In this document: positions 36,755 through 45,201 of the stretch, in pieces
Position numbering within the stretch: position 1 is the stretch's first letter
Layout: every line of letters begins with the position of its first letter
From: CAKZLS01 sp963771545
GTDB taxonomy: Bacteria; Pseudomonadota; Alphaproteobacteria; Rhodospirillales; Defluviicoccaceae
NCBI GenBank assembly: GCA_963771545.1
Contig: CAVYTX010000002.1
Span: 1,302,001-1,366,000, forward strand
Length of the DNA: 64,000 nt
Reading direction: 5' to 3'
The notes under the pieces: model-generated
Database searches by the model: none
What the model was told of the DNA's origin: nothing
The model's input: only the letters and a program-made list of their open reading frames with translations
Translations under genes and position numbers: made by a program

Positions 36755-37993
36755 TCAATCCTTGATAATCAGCCGCCTCGGGGTCGTGCAGAATGGTTCG
36801 GCGCCCGTTTCGGTGACCCGGAAGCACTCCGAGATCTCGATTCCCCAATCATCCATCCAGATGCCGGGAATCATGTGTATGGTCATACCGGGCCTGAGCT
36901 CGGTCTTATCGCCCGGACGGAGGCTCAGGGTGTGCTCGCCCCAATCCGGCGGATAGCTCAGCCCCGTCGAGTAGCCGATGCGCGACTCCTTCTCGAGGCC
37001 GTGCCGCTGGATCGAGCGGCGCCAGGCTTCTTCCACCTGTTCGCAGGTGACACCGGGCTTGGCCGCTTCGAGCGCGGCACCGAGCCCCTCGACGACGATC
37101 TCGGCGGTGTCCACCAGCCGTTGTGGCGGCTTGCCGATGTGCACCGTTCGCGCCTGGGGGCAGTGATAACGCCGCCGGCAGCCGGCAAGTTCAAGGATAG
37201 TGGCCTCGCCCGCGACGAAGCGACTGTCGTTCCAGGTGAGATGGGGGGTCGCCGTGCCGGGCCCGGTCGGCAGCATCGGCACGATCGCGGTGTACTCGCC
37301 GCCGAACTCGGCCGTTCCCGAAATCTGGGCGTGATAGATGGCGGCGGCCGCGTCGCACTGCCTGTTGCCGGGATGGATCGCGTCGACGGCCGCGGCGATC
37401 GCGTTTTCGACGATGCGCGCGGCCTGTGTCATGTATTCGATCTCTCGCGCCGACTTGATGACCCGGATCCAGTTGACGAGACCGTGGGCGTCCTTGAACG
37501 TGGCGCCGGTGAGCCGCCTCTTGAGGACTTCGTAGGCCGCCGCCGTGAAGTAATATGCGTCCATCTCGACACCGACGGTCCCGCGATCCCAGCCCTTTGT
37601 CTTCAGAAAATCGGCGACGACGTCCATGGGGTGCTTGACCGCCGACTGCACATAGTCGTCGGGATAGGGCAAGATGGTCCGATCATCGAGGTAGGTGGTC
37701 ACCTTGGCGCCGGCGGCATCCATGCCGCGGCCGATCCAGACCGGATGATTCTCTTCCAGGGCGACGATCACCGCCTGGTGAACATAGAACGACCAACTAT
37801 CGTAGCCGGTGAGATAGCACATGTTGGACGGATTGACGCACACCAGCACGTCGATCTCCTGGGTCCGCATCGCCTCCTTCGTCTTGCGAACGCGCGTGTC
37901 GTATTCGGCGATATCGAACGCGAGCGCGCCCGCCCGTTCGAGCCCCGCCGACGGTGGGGCGACATTCGCTTGGATCGTTTCGCGCATGGTCAT
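36755..37993 (-). CDS. doeA: Ectoine hydrolase
   Basis: Opens the ectoine ring to give N-alpha-acetyl-L-2,4-diaminobutyrate; a cytoplasmic 412-aa enzyme with the creatinase/M24 pita-bread fold. The N-terminal domain has LVCVNPSNMCYLTGYDSWSF, and the C-terminal domain has GEYTAIVPMLPTGPGTATPH and YSTGLSYPPDWGEHTLSL. The combination is characteristic of DoeA/EutD rather than Xaa-Pro peptidases. The start ATG 37993 overlaps the eutC stop (ATGA). It is the last gene of the minus-strand arm. In many genomes doeA is next to doeB; here doeB lies across the divergent promoter. Confidence 0.92.
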   Translation of the reverse strand: MTMRETIQANVAPPSAGLERAGALAFDIAEYDTRVRKTKEAMRTQEIDVLVCVNPSNMCYLTGYDSWSFYVHQAVIVALEENHPVWIGRGMDAAGAKVTTYLDDRTILPYPDDYVQSAVKHPMDVVADFLKTKGWDRGTVGVEMDAYYFTAAAYEVLKRRLTGATFKDAHGLVNWIRVIKSAREIEYMTQAARIVENAIAAAVDAIHPGNRQCDAAAAIYHAQISGTAEFGGEYTAIVPMLPTGPGTATPHLTWNDSRFVAGEATILELAGCRRRYHCPQARTVHIGKPPQRLVDTAEIVVEGLGAALEAAKPGVTCEQVEEAWRRSIQRHGLEKESRIGYSTGLSYPPDWGEHTLSLRPGDKTELRPGMTIHMIPGIWMDDWGIEISECFRVTETGAEPFCTTPRRLIIKD

Positions 37994-38997
37994 GGTGTTT
38001 CTCCCTCGCTATCGATGGTAACGCCGAAGCCGGCCGCCCGCGCCGCGCGGAGCGCGTATAGGGCGATGGCGGTGTCCTGCACGCCGGTGCCGGTCAGATC
38101 GCAGATCGTGGTTTGCCCGTCGTTAACGCGCCCCGGCCGCGCCCCGGACGTAATCTCGCCCAGTTCCGTCACGGCCGCGTCCGCGCCGAGGACGCCGGCT
38201 TCGACCGCGTGATGAAGCTCGCCCAGCCGGAGGCTTTGCGCGCGCCGGTCACAGACAAACAGATCGGCCGCGACGAGCGCCGCCGGATGGAGCTCGTTCT
38301 TGTCCTCGGCGTCCGAGCCCATGGCGGTCAGGTGGAGGCCGGGATGCAGCCACTCCGCCTCCACGATGGGCGAGCGCGCCGGCGTGGTCGTGACGACGAT
38401 ATCGCTGTCCATGACCACGTGCCTGGCGGTGGCCGCCGGCGATACCTCGATGCCGAGCCGCCGTTCCATATCGAGCGCATAGGCGCGGGCCTTCTCGGGG
38501 TCGCGCGCCCAGACCAGGACGCGGCGGAAATCCCGGACCAGCTTCAGCGCTTCCACCTGCAAGCGGGCCTGGACGCCGGCGCCGATGACGCCGACGGTAG
38601 AGCAATCGGCCTTGGCGAGATGGCGGGACGCGACAGCGCCCGCGGCGGCGGTGCGCACGTCGGTCAGATAGCCGTTGTCCAGAAGCACGGCCTCGACGAT
38701 GCCGGTTGTCGCGCTCAACACCACCATCAGGCCGTTGACGCTGGGCAGTCCCAGCGTCGGGTTGTCGAAAAAGCCGGGGCTCATCTTGATGGCGAAGCCG
38801 TCGAGTTCCGGAATGTAGGCGGTTTTGACGTCCACTTCGCCGTTGTGCTCGGGAACGTCCAGTCTCAGGATCGGCGGCATGACCACTTTACCGCCCGCGA
38901 GCGCCGTGAACGCACATTCGACGACCTCGACGGCGCCAACGTCGAGCCCGACACAGTGGCGAAGCTCGGCTTCGGTGAGAACGGTGACTGTCGACAT
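37990..38997 (-). CDS. eutC: Ectoine utilisation protein EutC (ornithine cyclodeaminase/mu-crystallin family)
   Basis: A 335-aa protein with the NAD-binding motif VGVIGAGVQARLQVEAL near residue 135 and MPPILRLDVPEHNGEVDVKT near 40-59, a mu-crystallin-family signature. In ectoine clusters EutC acts with EutA and EutB to turn 5-hydroxyectoine into ectoine or a downstream intermediate. The stop overlaps doeA (ATGA), and eutB lies 25 nt upstream. No eutA was found in the window, so the hydroxyectoine branch may be incomplete or use another gene. Confidence 0.9.
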   Translation of the reverse strand: MSTVTVLTEAELRHCVGLDVGAVEVVECAFTALAGGKVVMPPILRLDVPEHNGEVDVKTAYIPELDGFAIKMSPGFFDNPTLGLPSVNGLMVVLSATTGIVEAVLLDNGYLTDVRTAAAGAVASRHLAKADCSTVGVIGAGVQARLQVEALKLVRDFRRVLVWARDPEKARAYALDMERRLGIEVSPAATARHVVMDSDIVVTTTPARSPIVEAEWLHPGLHLTAMGSDAEDKNELHPAALVAADLFVCDRRAQSLRLGELHHAVEAGVLGADAAVTELGEITSGARPGRVNDGQTTICDLTGTGVQDTAIALYALRAARAAGFGVTIDSEGETP

Positions 38998-39022
38998 GGC
39001 TTCTCGCTTTCCGTTGTCTTCG

Positions 39023-40009
39023 CTATTCCGGCCGGTATGGGAGGACGACGTCCGTGAACGCTTTCATGTCCACGTTTTGGCCGCTGACGATGACGGCGAC
39101 GGTCTTTCCCAGCGATCGCGCCAGATCATGCAGCAAAACGGCTACCCCCACCGCGGCGGCGCCCTCGGTGACCAACCGTTCGCGCCAGTAGAGATGGGCC
39201 ATGGCTTCGGCGATGCGGGCCTCGCCGACGACGATGAGCTCGTCGACAAGATCGCGGACGATCGGAAACGTATATCGGTTGTCGAGACCGATGCCGCCGC
39301 CGAGGCTGTCGGCGTGCGATCTCTCTTCCTTCACCTGGACCGGATGACCCGTCTTGATGCTTTCGAACATCGCCGCGCCCCGCTCCATGGAGACGCCGAT
39401 GACGCGCGCGCCGGGCGACATCGATTTCATGACAAGGGCGATGCCGCCGATCAAACCGCCCCCCGACAGCGGCACGATCACGCTATCGAGGGCCGGCAGG
39501 TCTTCCAGGAGTTCGAGACCGATCGTCCCCTGGCCGGCGAGCACGGCCGGATCGTCGAAGGGGTGAACAAAGGTCAAGGACTCGTCCTCGACGAGCCGCG
39601 CTACTTCCCGCTCCGCCTCGTCTTGGCTCTCGCCGACTATGCGGACCTCGGCGCCGGCCGCCCGGATCGCCTCGATCTTGTTCTTCGTAACCAGGTTGGA
39701 CATGCAGACGACGGCGCGCACGCCGAGCGCGCGCGCGGCGAAGGCGACACCGCGACCGTGGTTCCCGGTCGACATGGTGACGACGCCCCGCTCCTTCTCC
39801 GCCTCGCCGAGTGTCAACAGCTTGTTGGTGGATCCCCTTAGTTTGAACGCCCCGGTCGGCTGCAAGGTCTCGAGTTTGAGATAGACGGACCGGCCGCTGC
39901 ACCCCCCCGAGAGCGAGGCGGCCGGAATGGCGGGCGTACGGACGACGCGTCCCTGGAGCGCCATCTTCGCGGCGTGAACGTCCTCGAGGGTAATGCCGTA
40001 GCCCGGCAC
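39023..40009 (-). CDS. eutB: Hydroxyectoine utilisation dehydratase EutB (PLP-dependent)
   Basis: A 328-aa threonine/serine dehydratase-family protein. The PLP-binding Lys is in LQPTGAFKLRGSTNK (about residue 58), the glycine-rich phosphate loop is SGGGLIGG, and the C-terminal VIVSGQNVD matches EutB. The start is GTG 40007-40009, because an in-frame TAG (40013-40015) lies two codons upstream; it is preceded by the end of a 47-codon ORF 3 nt away. It presumably eliminates water from hydroxyectoine, the role proposed for EutB, together with EutC. Confidence 0.9.
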   Translation of the reverse strand: MPGYGITLEDVHAAKMALQGRVVRTPAIPAASLSGGCSGRSVYLKLETLQPTGAFKLRGSTNKLLTLGEAEKERGVVTMSTGNHGRGVAFAARALGVRAVVCMSNLVTKNKIEAIRAAGAEVRIVGESQDEAEREVARLVEDESLTFVHPFDDPAVLAGQGTIGLELLEDLPALDSVIVPLSGGGLIGGIALVMKSMSPGARVIGVSMERGAAMFESIKTGHPVQVKEERSHADSLGGGIGLDNRYTFPIVRDLVDELIVVGEARIAEAMAHLYWRERLVTEGAAAVGVAVLLHDLARSLGKTVAVIVSGQNVDMKAFTDVVLPYRPE

Positions 40010-40012
40010 CAG

Positions 40013-40156
40013 CTATTTCTCCCGAACGAGAGCGCCGGAGACCGCACCCCTCGGCATTCCGCCGAGCTCTTCGACCGTGACGACGGCGCGGCGGGCCAAG
40101 GCCAGGTCCAGTCGTATGGCGCACGTGGCAGGTCCGGAGCGGCCAAGCGAAGCCAT
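40013..40156 (-). CDS. Candidate 47-aa small ORF between ehuB and eutB
   Basis: Begins MASLGRSGPATCAIRLDLAL and ends AVSGALVREK. Its ATG (40154-40156) is preceded by GAGG at 5 nt, 6 nt after the ehuB stop, and its TAG ends 3 nt before the eutB GTG. So a small frame fills the only gap in this part of the operon. Most codons end in G or C, as in the neighbours. There is no membrane segment; one cysteine is present. It could be a coupling frame that delivers ribosomes to the GTG start rather than a functional protein. No homologue is known to me. Confidence 0.4.
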   Translation of the reverse strand: MASLGRSGPATCAIRLDLALARRAVVTVEELGGMPRGAVSGALVREK

Positions 40157-40162
40157 GCCGCC

Positions 40163-41053
40163 TCAACCTTCACAGAGCTCGACGGCCGACTTGTCCGGCA
40201 GCATATCGCTCTTGAAGCCGAACGGGCCGACGAGCTCCAGGTGTTCGGCGGAACCGATGAACGTGGCGAGCCGTTCGTTGAACGCGTCCGCCAGGTCCCG
40301 GTCCTCCTTGCGAAAAGCAAAGCCCCCATAGCCCTTGACGACGGCGCCATCGACCTCCGGATAGAATTGAACGGTCGACTCCAGCGCCGGATCGGCGGCG
40401 ACGATCTCTCGAACGGTCAGCGACGTCATGCCGACCGCGTCCACCTTTCCCGCATTCAGGGCCTCGATGGCTTTGCCGAGATTATGATAGAGGGGCGCCC
40501 GATCGGCCGGGATGGCCGTCACAAGCGCGTAATTATACTCCACCGTGCCGGCGACAAGACCAACACGGGCGTCCGGGTTTTCGGAGATGGAGACATAGTC
40601 GGTGATGTTTTTCGGATTCCCTCGTTTGACGAGGAAGGCTTCCCCGACGACGTACGTCGGGTTCGAAAATGCCACGCGCTCGCAGCGCGGAGGCGTGATG
40701 AACATGCCGGCGGCGGCGATGTCGAAGTCGCCGTTTTCGAGGCCGGGAATCAATTGACCGAAATCCGTCGCAACGAAGGTGATGTCGATGTCGGGATTGA
40801 TATCCCGCAACACGATACGCGCGATCTCAGGGGCTTCGCCGGTAACCCGGCCGCTTTGGTCGCGGTACCCGTAGGGCGCTTCGTTGGCGATGGCGACGGT
40901 CACCTTGCCTTCGCGCGCGATCTTGTCGAGCGTCGACGAGGCGCCGGCCGTGGGCGCCGCGACCACCACAATGCCGGCGACGATGACGGATGCCACGGAT
41001 TGGAGCCAACTGTTTACAAGATGGAAGGACGTGAACGGAATTTGGCCTCGCAT
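40163..41053 (-). CDS. ehuB: Orphan ectoine/hydroxyectoine ABC transporter binding protein EhuB-like
   Basis: A 296-aa extracytoplasmic family 3 binding protein. The signal peptide is MRGQIPFTSFHLVNSWLQSV then ASVIVAGIVVVAAPTAGA. The mature protein carries VAIANEAPYGYRDQSGRVTG, AAGMFITPPRCERVAFSNPT and LELVGPFGF, close to the EhuB pattern. The start at ATG 41053 is preferred over upstream ones because it gives this signal peptide and clears the uspA stop. No ehuA, ehuC or ehuD (ATPase, permeases) is present, so it either works with the TRAP system, uses a distant ABC permease, or is a sensor. Confidence in ectoine specificity is moderate. Confidence 0.82.
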   Translation of the reverse strand: MRGQIPFTSFHLVNSWLQSVASVIVAGIVVVAAPTAGASSTLDKIAREGKVTVAIANEAPYGYRDQSGRVTGEAPEIARIVLRDINPDIDITFVATDFGQLIPGLENGDFDIAAAGMFITPPRCERVAFSNPTYVVGEAFLVKRGNPKNITDYVSISENPDARVGLVAGTVEYNYALVTAIPADRAPLYHNLGKAIEALNAGKVDAVGMTSLTVREIVAADPALESTVQFYPEVDGAVVKGYGGFAFRKEDRDLADAFNERLATFIGSAEHLELVGPFGFKSDMLPDKSAVELCEG

Positions 41054-41067
41054 GGCTCGCCGATCCT

Positions 41068-41511
41068 TTACTTGACCGTTATGCAGGTGCATTCCGCGAG
41101 GCTGCACACCTTGTGAGAAACGCTGCCCAGCAGCAGGCCTCCGAAGTCGCCGAGGCCGCGCCGGCCCATGACGATCGTGTCGATTTTGTTCTCCTTGCCG
41201 AAATCGACGATGGTGCGAGCGACCGGGCCGCGCTTGGAAATCGCCTGGACGCGGGCAATGCCATGGTCCTTGGCGTAGTCCGCCGCCCGCTCGGCCGTCT
41301 CCTTGGCGAGCGCGCCCAGCGTCTCGTCCGGCGTTTCCGGCACCTCCCGATTCTGCACGAGGGAATGGGTGCTTTCCAGGCGGCTATAATGTTTGTACAC
41401 CGACAGGAACACGAGCGTCGCATCGAATTTGCGGGCGATTTCAATGGCGGTGTCCACGGCCTTGGCCGCGTGTTCCGAGCCGTCGACGGCGACGAGAATT
41501 TTTTCGAACAT
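41068..41511 (-). CDS. UspA-family protein of the ectoine TRAP cluster (TeaD-like)
   Basis: A 147-aa universal stress protein. The N-terminus is MFEKILVAVDGSEHAAKAVD; the ATP-binding motif is IVMGRRGLGDFGGLLLGSVS (G-2x-G-9x-G type). In Halomonas, TeaD is encoded next to teaABC and regulates ectoine TRAP transport in an ATP-dependent way; the position here after uehC matches. The start is ATG 41511; a longer upstream frame is not needed. Its function is inferred from the TeaD precedent. Confidence 0.85.
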   Translation of the reverse strand: MFEKILVAVDGSEHAAKAVDTAIEIARKFDATLVFLSVYKHYSRLESTHSLVQNREVPETPDETLGALAKETAERAADYAKDHGIARVQAISKRGPVARTIVDFGKENKIDTIVMGRRGLGDFGGLLLGSVSHKVCSLAECTCITVK

Positions 41512-41561
41512 GGCACCTATTCCGTTTCGCTGCTTTCGCTTTCGTCCATAACCCGGCGTCC

Positions 41562-42842
41562 CTAGCGAAACGCCAGATCGCGGAGGAACAGCGCGATACC
41601 CGGGAAAATGATGAGCAGCGCGGAGGCCAGCAGCAGCATGAAAATGAATGGCGGCGAGCCCTTGATGACATCGAAATACGGTCGCTTGAAGATGGCGATC
41701 GCCGTGAAGATATCGCAGCCGAAGGGCGGCGTGGCCGAGCCGATCGCCACCTGCAGCGTAATGATGGTGCCGACCAATACCGGGTCGAGCCCGACCTTGT
41801 CGACGATGGGCGCGAAAATCGGCACCAGCACCAGGATCACGACAATGGGGTCGACAAACATGCAACCGATGAAAAAGGCGATGGAGATGGCGACCAGCAC
41901 CATGTTCGGTCCGGCCTCGTTCAAGCCGAGGGAGCCCAGGATCTGCTGGGGAATCTGGGCGAAGGAGATGGTCCAGGAGAAAGCGGCGCCGGCGCCCACC
42001 AGGATGAAGACCACGGCGGTGATCAGGCCCGTGGACATGGCGATTTCGGGGATTTCGCGGATCTTCACCGACCGGAAAATCAGCACCTCCAGAATGAGCG
42101 CATAGGCGACGCTGACCGAGGCCGCCTCGGTGGGGCTGAAAATGCCGCCGTAGATGCCGCCGATGATGATGACGGGAAAGCCGAGCGGCCAGACGGCCCG
42201 GCGCATGGCCGTCAAGCGTTCCGGCCAGGTGGCTTTCGGCACGGTCGGGATGTGATTGACGACGGCGAACCCAACGGAATAGGCCGAGAACATCACCAAG
42301 ATAAGGAGGCCCGGCCCGATTCCGGCGATGAACAGCTCGGCGATCGAGGTTCCCGAGATGACCCCATAGATGATCATGCCGATGCTGGGCGGGATCAGAA
42401 AGGCGATGTCGCTGGCATTGATGATGAGCGCGAGGGTGAAGGAGTCCTTGTAGCCCGCCTCCAGTAGTTTAGGGCGCAGCGGACTGCCGATTGCCACCAC
42501 CGTGGCCTGCGTGGACCCCGATACGGCGCCGAAGATCGTGCACGTGGCGGCCGTGGTGATGGCGAGACCGCCCTTGACGTGGCCGACGAAGCGCATCACC
42601 AGATCGAGCAGGCGTCCGGCCGCGTGTCCCTTGGTGACGATATCGGCCGCGAAGATGAACATGGGCACGGCGATCAGCGCCACCGGTTTCACGCCGCCGA
42701 TCATCTGCTGGATGATGATTTCGGGTTTCATGCCGCTGAAGAAGATGAAAAATCCGACCAGGGTCGCCGCGATCAGCGGGATCATCATTGGAAAGCCCAG
42801 GAGCAGTAGCACGATCATGGTGCCAACGAGCGCTTCGGTCAT
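41562..42842 (-). CDS. uehC: TRAP transporter large permease, ectoine/hydroxyectoine (UehC)
   Basis: A 426-aa DctM-family membrane protein with about 12 hydrophobic segments. Typical blocks are AVPMFIFAADIVTKG, GAVSGSTQATVVAIG, NASDIAFLIPPSIGMIIYG and GTIITLQVAIGSATPPFG. It is the ion-coupled translocator of the tripartite system. Start ATG 42842 has AAGGGGATG upstream. uehB lies 34 nt upstream, and uspA follows 50 nt downstream. The matching binding protein UehA is encoded on the other arm. Confidence 0.92.
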   Translation of the reverse strand: MTEALVGTMIVLLLLGFPMMIPLIAATLVGFFIFFSGMKPEIIIQQMIGGVKPVALIAVPMFIFAADIVTKGHAAGRLLDLVMRFVGHVKGGLAITTAATCTIFGAVSGSTQATVVAIGSPLRPKLLEAGYKDSFTLALIINASDIAFLIPPSIGMIIYGVISGTSIAELFIAGIGPGLLILVMFSAYSVGFAVVNHIPTVPKATWPERLTAMRRAVWPLGFPVIIIGGIYGGIFSPTEAASVSVAYALILEVLIFRSVKIREIPEIAMSTGLITAVVFILVGAGAAFSWTISFAQIPQQILGSLGLNEAGPNMVLVAISIAFFIGCMFVDPIVVILVLVPIFAPIVDKVGLDPVLVGTIITLQVAIGSATPPFGCDIFTAIAIFKRPYFDVIKGSPPFIFMLLLASALLIIFPGIALFLRDLAFR

Positions 42843-42876
42843 GCTTTCATCCCCTTTGGATCCACCGTCACCGGCG

Positions 42877-43491
42877 TCATTCTTGGATTCCCCGCGCGCC
42901 GCCGGCGCTCGTGTCGTCGCTCGGATGGCTTTCGTCGTAGGAATCGATCTCCTCGTAGGAGATGTAGACGTCGGCATGCCGAAGGTTGCTGACCACGGTC
43001 AGAGCGTACTGCAGACCGGTGATGAAAAATCCGATCGGCACCCAGACGTAGGTCAGATAAAGCGGCGCCTGTAGGGCCGGGGTCACCTTGCCGAGCCGCC
43101 CCACGCGATAGACATATTCAAAGGAATAGTAGGCGAGGACGAACATGATCGCCGATGTCACGGCCGCGATAATGATCATCAGGATCTTACGATTGCGGTC
43201 GCTGAGCTGGTCGTAAATCGCCGACATGCGGATGTGCCGTCCCTTGCGGGCCGCATAGCCGAGGCCGACGAACGTGATCAGCACGATCAGAAACTGATTG
43301 AGTTCCTCCGAGAAGTAGATGCTCTGCGACAACAAAAAACGTCCGGCCACGTTGGCGACCGAATTCGCGGCCATGAGCAGGACGCCGTAGGCCAGAACCA
43401 GCACTTCGAACTTGGCGACGACGGCGTCCACCGCGGCAAGCGCGCGGACGAACCCGCCGGGTCCTCCCTTGACCGTTCGGCCCTCGCTCAT
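42877..43491 (-). CDS. uehB: TRAP transporter small permease, ectoine/hydroxyectoine (UehB)
   Basis: A 204-aa DctQ-family protein with four membrane segments (for example VLVLAYGVLLMAANSVANVA, then ILMIIIAAVTSAIMFVLAYY). SEELNQFLIVLITFVGLGYA is the family signature. The C-terminus is acidic (SYEEIDSYDESHPSDD). Start taken as ATG 43491 (MSEGRTVKGGPGG) because AAGGA and GAGG precede it; an in-frame ATG at 43533 would add a basic, repetitive N-terminus. It pairs with UehC. Confidence 0.9.
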   Translation of the reverse strand: MSEGRTVKGGPGGFVRALAAVDAVVAKFEVLVLAYGVLLMAANSVANVAGRFLLSQSIYFSEELNQFLIVLITFVGLGYAARKGRHIRMSAIYDQLSDRNRKILMIIIAAVTSAIMFVLAYYSFEYVYRVGRLGKVTPALQAPLYLTYVWVPIGFFITGLQYALTVVSNLRHADVYISYEEIDSYDESHPSDDTSAGGARGIQE

Positions 43492-43629
43492 GGTCCTCGG
43501 TTTCCTTTTGGCCCCTTTGGCCCGCTTGGCCACTGACGGCGTCGGTCTTCTGTCCCTCGCTTGCCATGGTTATCGCCTATTCGAACCATGTCAATCGCCG
43601 AATTGATACGGAACAATCGCGCCGCTTGG

Positions 43630-45027
43630 TCAGAGGCTGATATAGGCGGGCTCCGAGTCTTCAGATAACAGCCTGCCGAGGCGCTTGAGACCGACATCCA
43701 GTTGTCGCCTGGAGGTGGCGGCGCCGAGGGTGATGCGAATCGCCTGCGGTTCGGGGCTTTCCCCGACGACGAAGGGCTCGGCCGGCGTCACGGCCACGTG
43801 CTCCAAGCGGGCATGGGTCGCGAAGTTGGCGGGACGCCAAGCGGAGGGCAGATCGAGAAATACATGGGGCGTGTTGCGGTTCGCTTGATAGGCGTGCCCG
43901 GCGAGATGACGATTCAGGAGGTCGAGGCGCTCCCTCAGTTCGTTCTGTTGCCAGGCTACCAGTTCCGCCGCGGTGCCGTCCTCGATCCAACGGGTGGCGA
44001 TTTCGGCCACCAAGGGCGTCGCCATCCAGGAACTCGCGCGAAGCCGGGTCTCCAGCCTCGGCATCATGGCATCGGGCGCCAACAAATACCCAACCCTCAG
44101 GCCCGAAACGAGGGTTTTCGTGAAGCTGGTGATGTAGAGGGCGTGGTCGGGATCAAAGATGGCGACGGGCGGGATCGGCTGCTCGAGAAGCGGCTGAAAC
44201 ACGTCATCCTCGACTATGGTGATCTCTTGGCGCCTCGCGATCTTGGCGATTTGGCGGCGACGGTCCTCGGGGAGGATGGTGGCGGTGGGATTGGCGTAGT
44301 TCGGCGTAAGCACGAGCACCTTGATGTCGCTGGTCCGGCAAGCGCGCTCGAAGGCGTCCGGCACCAGGCCGTGCTCGTCGAACTCGATGCCGCGCAGCCG
44401 GAAATGGAGCACGCCCGCGAGCGCGATGAGGCCGTGGTCGGTCAGCGCCTCGGTGGCGACGATATCTCCTGGCTTGGTGAGGGTCGCCAAGGCCACCAGC
44501 AAGCCATGAGCGCAGCCGTTGACGATCATCACGCGTTCCGGACCGGCGGCGTGACCGTGTTTGTTGAGCCACGCGGCGCCCGCCACCCGGTGGTGATCGA
44601 GGCCGGCGATGGGGCGGCAGGCGAGGAGCGAAGAAAACTCTTGGCCGAGCGAAATCCGGGTCAGGATCTCTCTAATTTTTTCGCCGTGGATGGGGCCGAT
44701 CGCCGGGCGCAGGATCGACATATCGACGAGCTGCGACTCGCGCCGGCCGAGAATGAATCCGGCTTCCTCCACGTCCGGACGGGCGGAAAAAGTCACGTAC
44801 GTTCCGCGGCCGACCTGGCCGATCACATAACCACGGCGGTCGAGTTCGGCGTACGCGTTGCTGACGGTATGCACGCTGATGCCCAGACGATACGCCAGAT
44901 CGCGATGGGTCGGAAGCCGCGCTCCAAGGGGCAGCCCGCCGGCCTCGATATCGTCCGCGATCGCATTGGCCAACGCTAGATAGCGCGGTCGCGTATCGTC
45001 GTTCAGGTTGGGCAGCCAGTTTGTCAT
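43630..45027 (-). CDS. enuR: EnuR, MocR-type repressor of ectoine utilisation
   Basis: A 465-aa GntR/MocR regulator. The N-terminal winged helix has ARLPTHRDLAYRLGISVHTV and NAYAELDRRGYVIGQVGRGT. A PLP-binding aminotransferase-like domain follows, with NPTATILPEDRRRQIAKIA and the lysine motif SFTKTLVSGLRVGY. EnuR senses the catabolites 2,4-diaminobutyrate and its acetyl form through PLP; this is from the family literature on Ruegeria. The start ATG 45027 is the one that keeps the usual NWLPNL opening. It heads the minus arm and is divergent from uehA. Confidence 0.93.
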   Translation of the reverse strand: MTNWLPNLNDDTRPRYLALANAIADDIEAGGLPLGARLPTHRDLAYRLGISVHTVSNAYAELDRRGYVIGQVGRGTYVTFSARPDVEEAGFILGRRESQLVDMSILRPAIGPIHGEKIREILTRISLGQEFSSLLACRPIAGLDHHRVAGAAWLNKHGHAAGPERVMIVNGCAHGLLVALATLTKPGDIVATEALTDHGLIALAGVLHFRLRGIEFDEHGLVPDAFERACRTSDIKVLVLTPNYANPTATILPEDRRRQIAKIARRQEITIVEDDVFQPLLEQPIPPVAIFDPDHALYITSFTKTLVSGLRVGYLLAPDAMMPRLETRLRASSWMATPLVAEIATRWIEDGTAAELVAWQQNELRERLDLLNRHLAGHAYQANRNTPHVFLDLPSAWRPANFATHARLEHVAVTPAEPFVVGESPEPQAIRITLGAATSRRQLDVGLKRLGRLLSEDSEPAYISL

Positions 45028-45201
45028 GGGACAATTGTTATATTGAACCCTTCTCCGAGGCAACCTATGCTGAACAAGCTGTGGAAAGCGAGGCGGTTTC
45101 GGAACGCGGTACGCGCCGGATCCGGTTTTGCATCGAAGCGGGATCGCCGGAGCGACCGAAACAGCTCAACGAAGCAGTACAACAACGCGGGAGATGAGAA
45201 C
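45028..45201. promoter_or_regulatory. enuR/uehA divergent control region
   Basis: A 174-nt gap between divergent genes. It contains a perfect palindrome ACAATTGT at 45031-45038 and a TATAAC (minus strand, 45037-45042) that may be the enuR -10. uehA has GGGAGATGAG before its ATG. The EnuR operator has not been identified with certainty; the palindrome is a candidate only. Confidence 0.45.
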
